From Azospirillum sp. (GTDB taxonomy: Bacteria; Pseudomonadota; Alphaproteobacteria; Azospirillales; Azospirillaceae): a DNA stretch of 58,100 nt. The notes below the pieces were generated by a model. The model searched no databases. It saw nothing but the letters and a program-made list of their open reading frames with translations, and was not told the origin of the DNA. The DNA lies in assembly GCA_027483805.1 (NCBI GenBank), contig JAIXTS010000312.1, forward strand, positions 1 through 58,100. The letters are read 5' to 3'. Numbering within the stretch: the first letter of the stretch is position 1; the number at the start of each line of letters is the position of its first letter. A program made the position numbers and the translations under genes. This document shows positions 1-8,631 of the stretch, one piece after another.

Positions 1-2153
1 AGCTCACGCGCAGCCGCCTTGTCAAAAAATGGTTGCTTCTTCAATAACTCCGCATCCCCCAAACCACTCATTTCCGTGTAGGTCGTCGGGATTGTTGAGG
101 CGCTGTTGCGCACCTTTGCGATCAGGGCTTCGCCGTCGCGGCTTTTCAGTGGGGTCATCCAGACCTTTACTGTCGTAGCGTCCAGACGGAACCCGAATGT
201 GTGGTTCGGACCCATCATGAAGGTCACAAGCGCTTCAGGGGCCGCACCACCGGCCAGACGCGACTGGACGTCTTCGATCTTCACCGGTGCCTGGGCAAGC
301 TTGGAGAAGGTGGGGGCCTTGTCCTGCAGGATCAGTTGTTTGGCCAGCAGAGCGTCCTGGCTTTTGGTGACCTTGGTTTTCAGGTTTTCCAACTGCTGGG
401 CGCGGCCCGGGGTGTCGGGCGTGGCCAGAAGCTGGCCTACCTCATCATTGGTCTGGCGGATTTCGCGTTCCAGAACGCGGATATCCTGCACCAGACGCTT
501 CACCTCCTCATTGCCGCTGTCGGCGCTGAGCGCGTTGTCGACCATGGCCTGGGTGATGCGGGGACCGCGGATCAGCTGCAGATCGTCCAGCATCTGACGA
601 TAGATGGTGTCGGCCTTTGCCTGATCGCCTGTCTTCTCCGCCTGAAAGGCCAGATTGAATTGGGTCAGCATATGGGCTTCCAACTCGGCCGGGCTGACGA
701 ACTGTCCAAAGGCGCGCAAGGTATTTCGGGCCTTGTCGAATAGGCGGACATCGTCGCGCCGGTCGATCCCGGCTGCTCGATACAGGGCATCAAGACGCAT
801 CCAGGTCACGGCCTGCGGCCGCCCGTCCAGCCCGATCTGCGCCAGTGTGTTGGATGCCGCCTCCAGCCGTCCGACGGCCTTGGCCAGGGCCGCCGCATCG
901 GCGCCTGCTGCCTCATGAAGGGCGGCCGACCATGTACGGCTGGCGAACGCGCTGCTGGCGGTTGGCAGGTCACGTTCGATGCGGTCGGCCCCGTCAGTCA
1001 GCAGCCGGATGGCCAATCCCGGATTACCGCGCCGTACGGCGATTTCGGCCTGCAGGTAAAGAAGTGCCCGGTAGTTATCAAGCAACTCCGGCTTGGTTCT
1101 TTCCAGCAGAGTCGGCGCGATGTCCGCTTCCATGTCCAGCGTGTCGCGCGCAAGACCCAGACGCTGTGTCCGGATGTCGGTGGGAATCCGGCGCCGGCGG
1201 GCGTCACCCTCTGGTGACAGCAACACCTCATATTCAGCCGCCGCCTGATCCAGCAGGCGGGAGGCCGTATCCAGATCACGTTGATTGACCGCATGCATGG
1301 CGCGGAAAATCTTATGGTTTGGGGGCGGTTCGATATTGGGCAGCGACTCGGCCACCCTCAGAAACTGGGCATTGGCCTCCGGGAACCGTTCCTGGTTCGA
1401 CAGGGAAAGCGCATACATCAGCAGCAAGGTGGCGGGCGGCGGGCCTTTCTTGATCATGGGATCGACAGGCATGCGGTCCCATGCATCCAGGGCCCCGCGC
1501 AGCGCACGCTCCGCCTTTTCATAATCCTCTCGTGCCATGTAATTTTCGGCGGCGCGGGAGGCTTCGTAATAGGCGGTCTGCGGATCGCCGTTCAGCAGGC
1601 GGGTTTCATCATAAAGGTCGGCCATGGCCGATTCCGGAGCAGGGCGGCGCTCCCGCTTTCCGGCAAGGATCTCCACCGTGTCCAGGGCGGCCTGTCGGGC
1701 GGCCGGAACCACCAGAACGTAATAGAAATTATCCCCCTGCTGAAGCCGCAGCGATTGCCGGCGCCAGCCGCCGCCGGTCGCCCGGCAGGTGGTTTCCTGG
1801 TAGCCATCGCCAGCCGGTTCCGGTGCTGCCTCGCACTGAAAGGTGCGGGCGACATAGGCATTCCAGGCCTGATCCTGCGGCTCCCGGGTGGCGATGATTT
1901 CGGCATCGGCCAGGCTTGATCCCGTGCAGCGCAGTTCCGTCAGCCGGGCACCCCGCATCACTGCTGCTGGATTGGGGGAGGTGATGGCCACGCAATCCAG
2001 GGGGACGAGCGTTTCGCCATCCTTGCCCCTCATCGGCATACTGCCTGCCAGAAAGGCCTCATCCTCCGATGCTGAGTGGACAGGTGGTGTCAGGAGCAGG
2101 CACAGGGCCAGGCCCGTGCTGAAAATGCGGGCGAAAGCGGGCTTGCCGATCAT
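1..2153 (-). CDS. Periplasmic TPR/coiled-coil CHAT-domain protein (partial, C-terminus beyond window)
   Basis: One open frame runs on the minus strand from ATG at 2153 to the left edge (about 717 codons visible, no stop). The start overlaps the stop of the upstream exoprotein gene as ATGA, so the two are probably translationally coupled. Residues 1-28 form a signal peptide ending near PVHSAS. The middle is helical and repeat-like, consistent with degenerate TPRs. Residues about 540-615 are a charged coiled-coil segment. From about residue 640 the pattern around MMGPNHTFGFRLD and VKVWMTPL matches the start of a CHAT (caspase-HetF-associated-with-TPR) domain. The catalytic His and Cys would lie beyond the window, so peptidase activity cannot be judged. 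CHAT proteins are recurrent partners of two-partner secretion loci in Alphaproteobacteria; a role in processing or controlling the exoprotein is inference. Confidence 0.85.
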   Translation of the reverse strand, partial: MIGKPAFARIFSTGLALCLLLTPPVHSASEDEAFLAGSMPMRGKDGETLVPLDCVAITSPNPAAVMRGARLTELRCTGSSLADAEIIATREPQDQAWNAYVARTFQCEAAPEPAGDGYQETTCRATGGGWRRQSLRLQQGDNFYYVLVVPAARQAALDTVEILAGKRERRPAPESAMADLYDETRLLNGDPQTAYYEASRAAENYMAREDYEKAERALRGALDAWDRMPVDPMIKKGPPPATLLLMYALSLSNQERFPEANAQFLRVAESLPNIEPPPNHKIFRAMHAVNQRDLDTASRLLDQAAAEYEVLLSPEGDARRRRIPTDIRTQRLGLARDTLDMEADIAPTLLERTKPELLDNYRALLYLQAEIAVRRGNPGLAIRLLTDGADRIERDLPTASSAFASRTWSAALHEAAGADAAALAKAVGRLEAASNTLAQIGLDGRPQAVTWMRLDALYRAAGIDRRDDVRLFDKARNTLRAFGQFVSPAELEAHMLTQFNLAFQAEKTGDQAKADTIYRQMLDDLQLIRGPRITQAMVDNALSADSGNEEVKRLVQDIRVLEREIRQTNDEVGQLLATPDTPGRAQQLENLKTKVTKSQDALLAKQLILQDKAPTFSKLAQAPVKIEDVQSRLAGGAAPEALVTFMMGPNHTFGFRLDATTVKVWMTPLKSRDGEALIAKVRNSASTIPTTYTEMSGLGDAELLKKQPFFDKAAARE

Positions 2154-5100
2154 TGGGCGTCGCCTTTCTTGTCATCGTCGGAATTCCGGTCGGGCCACAG
2201 ATCCTCATTGCCCCGGATCACGCCGGTCGGATCGAAACGAATGACCCGTTCGGCCACGGGGAAAGCCGGAATGGAGACCGTTTCCGGCACAGGTGGCGCC
2301 GAATAGCTGACCACGATGCAGGTGGGGTTCCCCATGGCGCAGTCATTCAGTCGGTAATCATTGCTGCGCCGCCCGATCTTCTTCACCGCCTGCGCCGCAA
2401 TCTCACCGGTCAGCTTGTTGGAGGTATTCGGCAGAAGCAGGGTGCCCTCGATCTGGGCCTCTCCCCCCTGCCCGGCCACCGTCAGCGATGCCACATCGAT
2501 CTGCGGCAGGGCGGCGGTACCGGCGGCGGAGCGGACCTTGCCATTGCCCAGCAGCCAGACCGTGGGGCCTCCTGTCATGCCGTTGAACAGCAGGTTACCG
2601 CCGACAAGATTGGGGCCTGTGGGGGAGAACAGGGCGGACAGCGTGTCGGTGGATGCACCCGGCTGCCAGCGTCCGGTTGTATCAAAGACAGCACCAGCGG
2701 CGGAAAGTGTGACCGTGCCGGCATAGGATTGCCTGCCATCCAGATCATCCACCCCGCCGGGCGCGGTGGTCGCGGTCCGAACGGTGCGGATTGTCTGTAT
2801 CTGGGTGCTGATCCTGGGCGCCAGAAGGGTTGACAGGCCGTTGACAGTCAGGCTGCCCAGAGCGCCGCTGCTGGCAGTGAATGGCGACACGCCAACATCA
2901 CCCCGGAAGGTGACGCTGTTGGAACCGTTGGTGGTGACGGTGGTGCTGCCATTGATGGTCAGGCCCGCCGGCTGCGTGGCGGCCGACCAGACATTCTGGG
3001 CGAAGGAAAGGGAGGCAGCGGACAGGGTGGTGGTCTGGCCCAGGGCAACGCCGCCACCCCATGTCTGATTGCCAGTGGTCCGGATGCTGGAGGTGTTGAT
3101 GTCCGTCTGCAAGTCGGCGGTGGTGGTCAGGGAGGTCAGCGCCGTGACGGCGCCGATCGTACCGCCCAGAATGGCCCTGCCCGTGTTGACCGTGCGGGCC
3201 AGGGTCAGGGCCGCCGCCCCATCCACAGTGCCGTTCAGGCGAAGATCGCCCCCGCCGGCAGAGAGCGAAACGGCACTGGCCTGCAGGTTAACGCGTCCGG
3301 AAAGGCTCAACGACCGGTCCGACGCATACAGGGTGCCGCCCAGGTTCACGGCGGTTCCCGTAATGGCCAGATCGCCTGCCGTCTGAATGGCGGCCACCGC
3401 ATTGACCGTCCCGCCCGTCACCGCCAGGCCCGACAATTTTGTGCGGTCGCCAATGGCTCCATCAAGATTGACCGTGCCGCGCGGGGTGGTCGCGTTGCCG
3501 GTCGTGATGGTCAGCATGCTGTTGATGCTGGCATTTTCGGCATTGATGGTTTTGCGGAAGCTGACTGTGTCGCTTGCCATGGTGATGGTGGTGGGGCCGG
3601 CAATCAGGCTGTCGCCCTTTACTTCGAACCGGTTACCGCTGAAACTGCCGGCCAGGGTGGCTGTCGTCTCCCCGAAGCTCTGGGTGCCGACATCGGTGGC
3701 GCCATTGATGCGCAGCACACCACTGGTCAGGGCCTTATCGGTCGACAGGCTGGCCAGATTGGCAACGCCGGCGGTGAATTCGGTATCCCCGACGGAATTG
3801 ACCTCCAGATCACGGCCCGGGACACCATCACCCCGAACAGGACCCGCGAAGGAAAGTTTGCCCCGGCTGTTCAGGGTGGTGTCGGCGGCCAGTTCCAGGG
3901 TGTCGCCGTGGGACTGTTCCTGCGACGTTTCCACCCGGATCACACTGTCCTGCCCACCCGGACCCAGGCGGGTGAAACCCCCGGCCAGGGCGGCGTCCGC
4001 CGCCGTGACGGTCAGGCCGGCAATGGACCCTGCCTTGGCATCGGTGACCAGCCGGGCCAGGGACTGTTGACCGCCGACCGTGCCGGTGATGCTGGTGATG
4101 CCGGGGCTGTTGATGACCAGGGATCTGGCGGCGCCCGCCTGACTGTCCACCGTACCGTTGAGGCGGATGTCTCCGCCAGCGGCCAGCAGCAGATCGGAGG
4201 CCAGCCGAATGGTGCCTGTCGCGGTTTGTCCGCCAGCGGTGCGGAAGGCAGTCCCCGTGCCGGTGCCGAGCAGCAGTGACCGGGCCGACAACTCCAGGCT
4301 GGACAAGGGTTTGGTCGCGCCGATGCCACCCGCCATCACCAGATCATTCGCGGCTGTCGCCTTCAGCATCGTGTCGGCGGTTCCGGCTTCGACGGGGCCG
4401 TTCAGACTGATATTACGGGCCGACAGACTGACCGCACCGGACAGTTCCTGTGCCCCTGTCCAGGTGACGTCGCCGCCGCTGCTGACATAGGTGCCCGACA
4501 TCTTCAAGGTGTCAGCGGTCAGCAGCTGGTTTCCGGTGGTGGTCATTCCCACCGCTGTGATGGTCCGGCCCTGCGCCGTGGCTGAGGCCACTGTTACCCT
4601 TCCATCGAAAGTGGCGTCCTTGGCGGCCCCGACGGCCAGGGCGCCGCTGCCATCGACAGCAGCGGAGAAACGGATGGAACCTTGTCGCGATGTAAAGGCG
4701 ACCGGGCCACCCAGATCCGTCATTGCAAAGGACTGATCCCCCACGGTCGTCACAGCTGCGGCGAAACGGCTTTTCCCGGTGACGGCGAGATATTCCAGCG
4801 CAAGCCCGCTCCCGCCCACCGGGCCGGTGAAGCTGGCGGCACCATTGACCAGCAGACCCTGGACACCAGTGGCGGCGGCGGTCACGGAGCCGTCGAAGCG
4901 GTTGGCGGAGCCGTTGATCGTCGTATCCGCGCCCAGGACAACATTACCGGTGAATTCCGCCCCATTCGGGGTATGCACCTGAATTGCCGCCCCGTCGCCC
5001 AGGGTGATGCCATCGCCCGCGGTCGCCATCAGGCCGGCCGCGCGGATATCTTTCTTGAACCAGACCGTTCCATCCGCAGTCACAGACAGGCCGCCAAGCG

Positions 5101-8100
5101 CCGTCGTCGTCCCGACGGGGCCGGCGATTTGCACATCGCCCTTCGTGTTAGCCTCCAGCGCGCCCGGGCCGTTCAGCGCCTGCTGAAACTCGATATTCTG
5201 CCTCATCGTCAAGGTGGTGACGGCCGACAGCGTGACCGGTCCCTTCGCCGTGAAGCCGCCACCGCTGCTGCTGTAGGTTCCTGCCAGGGTGGTGTCACCA
5301 GCCAGTGTTTGACTGGCCCTGGTATAGAGGCCCCCCAGCGACAGGGATTTTCCGGTCAGATCGGCCCTGGCCAGCCGCGTGATCGCACCCACGGCCTGAT
5401 CAAAACGCACCGCGCCGACCCCGGTGACGGTGAGGTTCTGGTTGCCGTCGCTGGTACCATCGACCGGGCCGGCAAAGGCAATGTTGCCGCCACCATTCAC
5501 CGTAAGATCACCGGCCAACGCGACGGTTCCGAAGGTCGCATCGTTACCGATGGCCCAGGTGCCCTGAGCCGACAGGCGGGTTGCTGGCGCCAGGAACAGT
5601 TTGCCCGCGATTCTGGCATCGCCCTCCAGGACAAAGGACAGGCTGTCGGTGGAACTGGACAAGGTATCGGCGGAGATTGATCCGCCGATGGAGATGGCGG
5701 TTCCCGGTCCGTAAAGGGTGGCAACGGCTGCCGTCACGGAGCCCGTGATGCGAACGGTACCCGCAAGGGACAAGCCGTTTGCGATCTTGACATCGCCGCC
5801 CACCGTCAGCGATTGGGTGTCAATGCTGCTCGACAGGGCGTCGGCGGCAATCGAACCGCCGATGGAGATGGCACTGCCCGGGCCGGACAGGGCGATATTT
5901 CTTGCCGTGACACCCCCCGCGATGCGGGTAGCACCCGACAGTGACAGGTCTCGGCCACCGACATCGCCCCCCACACTGACGGTACCCGTGGTGACAAGGT
6001 CCCGGACTGCGATACCGCCAGCCACATTGATGGAGCCCGACAGGCCCAGATCGTGATCGGAACCGGTGATGGCCGTCACCCGGACCGTGACGCCGCTGCC
6101 GGTCAGGCTGGTCTTCCCGACCAAGCTTGCGCTGCCCAGGTCGGCGGCGGTGCCGAACAGGATATCGCCGGTCAATTGCGTGCTGGCAAAGCTGAAAGTC
6201 GCATCCCCTGACAGCGCATAGGTGCCCCCGGACAGGATCACCGGCGTCTGGGAGCTGATATCCAGGCTGGACAGCCCATCAACCCCGGACAGGGTCAGGG
6301 CGCCGAACAGATTGACCAGCCGCAGGCTGCCTGTGCCCCTGACCGGTCCCAGGGTCAAAGGGCCGCTGTTGGTGCTGATCACTGTCCCCGATGCGACATT
6401 GACCGTTCCCGACGCCGTGAAGGCTGCCACATTGGTCGTGTAGGTGCCCGACAGGTTGATGCTGCTATCGGCGTAGGATTGCGCGCCTGTGGTGCGTACG
6501 GAGCCGGCCGTGAACGATACCCCGCCATTGGCGGTCAGGGATGTCAGCGCCGTTGTTCCCCCCACCGCGCCGGTCAGAATGGTGCTGCCGGTCGCGTTCA
6601 GGGTCAGGGACCGGGCGCCGTCGATGGAACCGTCCACCCGGATATTGCCGGCACCGGCGGAAAGGGTCGTGTCGGTCAGCAGGCTGACCGGGCCGGTCAG
6701 GCCGATTGTCCCGTTGGAGGTGGCAAGGCCGGCCCCCAGACGAATGCCCTGACCCGCCGCCACCGTCAGGTTGGCGCCGGAACTGCCCGCCGTGGACAGG
6801 CCGGTGCCGATGGAGACCAGGCGGGAGTGGCGGATATCGATGGTGCCGCTGTTGGTATTGATGGCCGCGCCGTTGCTGAAATCCACCCCTGATGAGGCAA
6901 ACCGGCCACCAAAGGTGCTGATCGCGCCGTTGACCGTGACATTGCCGGCAGTGACGTCCTGGTCGCCGGTGACCGCGTCACTGTTGGCGGTCATGGAGAC
7001 ATGGATGCCACGCGCAGTGGTGCCGCGCAGGCTGGCTCCCGTGGCCAGGGTGACATTGCCGCCCGCCTTCAGATCCAGGCCGGGCAGAAGCGTGGTGGTG
7101 CCCAGGGTGCGGACAATGGCGCTGTTGACCGTCAGATTGCCGGCACCCGCCAGCGACACGCTGGTCACATTGTTCAAGGCCGTCTGGACCGTGGATGTCG
7201 CGACATAGGAAAGGTCAGGCTGCAACAGGTCGGGGGCGGCGGCCAGCAGCAGATCGCCACCGGTGGTCAGGGACCAGCTGCCAGCAGTCGTGCCGGCATG
7301 GCCCTGGGCATTGACCTGACCTTCCACCGTGGCCTTTGTACCGGCCGCCATGGTGACGGTGCCGCCGCGCCCGATGGTGGGGCCGATGCCGACCGCGCTG
7401 ATTTGCCCGGCATGCGACAGGGTCCCGGATGCGGCCAGGGCAACGGTACCCCCCGCCCCCGCCCGCGTGGCATCGGCCCGCAGGATGGCGTTGGTGGCGG
7501 TGTCGATGGTCTGTACCGGGGTGATGGCACTCCCGATGCGGATGGTGCCGCCGCCATTGTCGCCGCTGGCATTCAGGACCCCCCCATCGGCGACCCTGAC
7601 GTTTTCCGCCTGTACCCGGATGGTGCCGCCCCGTTCACCGACATTATCGCCCAGGGCCGTAGCCCTGCCTGTGACCGCGATATCACCCGCCGACGCTTCC
7701 AGCACGATAGCGCCGGCACGGGTGCTGACGCTGGTGGCTTCCACCGCGCCCCCCAGGCTGATAGCGTTATTCAGCAGGCGGCTGGCCTGCGCCACACTCA
7801 TGCGCACGGTTCCGCCATTGGCCTGGATCGTCCCGCTGTTGGCGATCAGGGCGTTGGGCAGGGATACCAGGGAGGAGGAGGACAGCGCGCCCGTGACATC
7901 GAAGGAGATCAGGCCGTCACCCGCAAAATCCAGGGTAAAGCCCGGTGCAGCGCCCAAGGCCACGGTCCCCAACTGCGCCGTGATCGTTCCCTGGTTATCG
8001 ACACTGGTGCCGACCAGGGCAACAAAGCCGGTCGGGTCGGCCAGGATCGTGCCCTGATTGGTGATACCGGCGCTGGGCCGTGCATCCGCACCGGTAAACC

Positions 8101-8575
8101 GGTAGTCCCCCGCCATGAAGGCATCATTGTCGATGGCGGCGGTTGTCAGGACCAGGCTGTTGACATCCAGCACCGCCCCTTGCGTCACCAGAACACCGCG
8201 CGGATCCAGCAGGAAGACACGGCCATTGGCGGTGACATTGCCGGAAATCACACTGCCCGGCCCGGCCGTGACCCGGTTCAGGGTGACGGAGGACGCGGAT
8301 GGCTGCTTGAATATCAGACTTTCATTGGTGCCCAGACTGAAACTGGACCAGTCGATAACGGCGCGGCTGCTGGTCTGGGTAACGGTTGTTACCCCGCCGG
8401 TTTCCGGTGCAATGGTGGCCGTGCCCCGTACCACCGTACCGTCCTGTGGACCGGCCACGGCATGCAGCGGCAAGGCCACCAGCAGTGCGCCAAGGCCCAC
8501 GCCCCCACGCAGCAAGGCTGCCAGACGGGTATGGCGGGGAGAAGGACATGTTGTGGTCAGCGAAGGCGGCTTCAT
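2150..8575 (-). CDS. TpsA-type filamentous haemagglutinin-like exoprotein
   Basis: This 2141-residue secreted protein has a long signal peptide (about residues 1-41, ending HAVAG). A TPS/haemagglutinin N-terminal domain follows at about 45-300, with the landmarks SRAVIDWSSFSLG, VTLNRVTAG and VFLLDPRGVLV. The remainder is a Gly/Ser/Thr/Ala-rich array of short beta-helix repeats, such as LSLSG, VNGAIS and GGDVKIA, with very few Cys. The C-terminus (about 2060-2141) turns more polar, with a Cys pair near NDCAMGNPTC. Such proteins cross the outer membrane through a TpsB pore and act in adhesion, contact or biofilm. The start at 8575 has an AAGGTGA Shine-Dalgarno. The gene lies 56 nt downstream of tpsB and overlaps the CHAT gene by 4 nt. 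No toxin tip or VENN-type module was recognised, so this is more likely an adhesin than a CDI effector. Confidence 0.9.
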   Translation of the reverse strand: MKPPSLTTTCPSPRHTRLAALLRGGVGLGALLVALPLHAVAGPQDGTVVRGTATIAPETGGVTTVTQTSSRAVIDWSSFSLGTNESLIFKQPSASSVTLNRVTAGPGSVISGNVTANGRVFLLDPRGVLVTQGAVLDVNSLVLTTAAIDNDAFMAGDYRFTGADARPSAGITNQGTILADPTGFVALVGTSVDNQGTITAQLGTVALGAAPGFTLDFAGDGLISFDVTGALSSSSLVSLPNALIANSGTIQANGGTVRMSVAQASRLLNNAISLGGAVEATSVSTRAGAIVLEASAGDIAVTGRATALGDNVGERGGTIRVQAENVRVADGGVLNASGDNGGGTIRIGSAITPVQTIDTATNAILRADATRAGAGGTVALAASGTLSHAGQISAVGIGPTIGRGGTVTMAAGTKATVEGQVNAQGHAGTTAGSWSLTTGGDLLLAAAPDLLQPDLSYVATSTVQTALNNVTSVSLAGAGNLTVNSAIVRTLGTTTLLPGLDLKAGGNVTLATGASLRGTTARGIHVSMTANSDAVTGDQDVTAGNVTVNGAISTFGGRFASSGVDFSNGAAINTNSGTIDIRHSRLVSIGTGLSTAGSSGANLTVAAGQGIRLGAGLATSNGTIGLTGPVSLLTDTTLSAGAGNIRVDGSIDGARSLTLNATGSTILTGAVGGTTALTSLTANGGVSFTAGSVRTTGAQSYADSSINLSGTYTTNVAAFTASGTVNVASGTVISTNSGPLTLGPVRGTGSLRLVNLFGALTLSGVDGLSSLDISSQTPVILSGGTYALSGDATFSFASTQLTGDILFGTAADLGSASLVGKTSLTGSGVTVRVTAITGSDHDLGLSGSINVAGGIAVRDLVTTGTVSVGGDVGGRDLSLSGATRIAGGVTARNIALSGPGSAISIGGSIAADALSSSIDTQSLTVGGDVKIANGLSLAGTVRITGSVTAAVATLYGPGTAISIGGSISADTLSSSTDSLSFVLEGDARIAGKLFLAPATRLSAQGTWAIGNDATFGTVALAGDLTVNGGGNIAFAGPVDGTSDGNQNLTVTGVGAVRFDQAVGAITRLARADLTGKSLSLGGLYTRASQTLAGDTTLAGTYSSSGGGFTAKGPVTLSAVTTLTMRQNIEFQQALNGPGALEANTKGDVQIAGPVGTTTALGGLSVTADGTVWFKKDIRAAGLMATAGDGITLGDGAAIQVHTPNGAEFTGNVVLGADTTINGSANRFDGSVTAAATGVQGLLVNGAASFTGPVGGSGLALEYLAVTGKSRFAAAVTTVGDQSFAMTDLGGPVAFTSRQGSIRFSAAVDGSGALAVGAAKDATFDGRVTVASATAQGRTITAVGMTTTGNQLLTADTLKMSGTYVSSGGDVTWTGAQELSGAVSLSARNISLNGPVEAGTADTMLKATAANDLVMAGGIGATKPLSSLELSARSLLLGTGTGTAFRTAGGQTATGTIRLASDLLLAAGGDIRLNGTVDSQAGAARSLVINSPGITSITGTVGGQQSLARLVTDAKAGSIAGLTVTAADAALAGGFTRLGPGGQDSVIRVETSQEQSHGDTLELAADTTLNSRGKLSFAGPVRGDGVPGRDLEVNSVGDTEFTAGVANLASLSTDKALTSGVLRINGATDVGTQSFGETTATLAGSFSGNRFEVKGDSLIAGPTTITMASDTVSFRKTINAENASINSMLTITTGNATTPRGTVNLDGAIGDRTKLSGLAVTGGTVNAVAAIQTAGDLAITGTAVNLGGTLYASDRSLSLSGRVNLQASAVSLSAGGGDLRLNGTVDGAAALTLARTVNTGRAILGGTIGAVTALTSLTTTADLQTDINTSSIRTTGNQTWGGGVALGQTTTLSAASLSFAQNVWSAATQPAGLTINGSTTVTTNGSNSVTFRGDVGVSPFTASSGALGSLTVNGLSTLLAPRISTQIQTIRTVRTATTAPGGVDDLDGRQSYAGTVTLSAAGAVFDTTGRWQPGASTDTLSALFSPTGPNLVGGNLLFNGMTGGPTVWLLGNGKVRSAAGTAALPQIDVASLTVAGQGGEAQIEGTLLLPNTSNKLTGEIAAQAVKKIGRRSNDYRLNDCAMGNPTCIVVSYSAPPVPETVSIPAFPVAERVIRFDPTGVIRGNEDLWPDRNSDDDKKGDAQ

Positions 8576-8607
8576 GGGCCAGTCACCTTATTGTCCATGC
8601 CAGGGGC

Positions 8608-8629
8608 CGGTGGCGATTGGTCGCCACCG
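8608..8629 (-). other. Hairpin between tpsB and tpsA
   Basis: A perfect 9-bp stem (CGGTGGCGA / TCGCCACCG) with a TTGG loop fills much of the 56-nt gap between the tpsB stop and the tpsA start. It has no run of T on either side, so it is not a typical intrinsic terminator. It may be a stability or processing stem separating the expression of pore and exoprotein. Confidence 0.5.
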
Positions 8630-8631
8630 CG

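Noticed and set aside
2150-8575. TpsA as a contact-dependent inhibition toxin (CdiA)
   Set aside because: No VENN-type motif, toxin tip or small immunity gene follows; the next gene is the CHAT protein.
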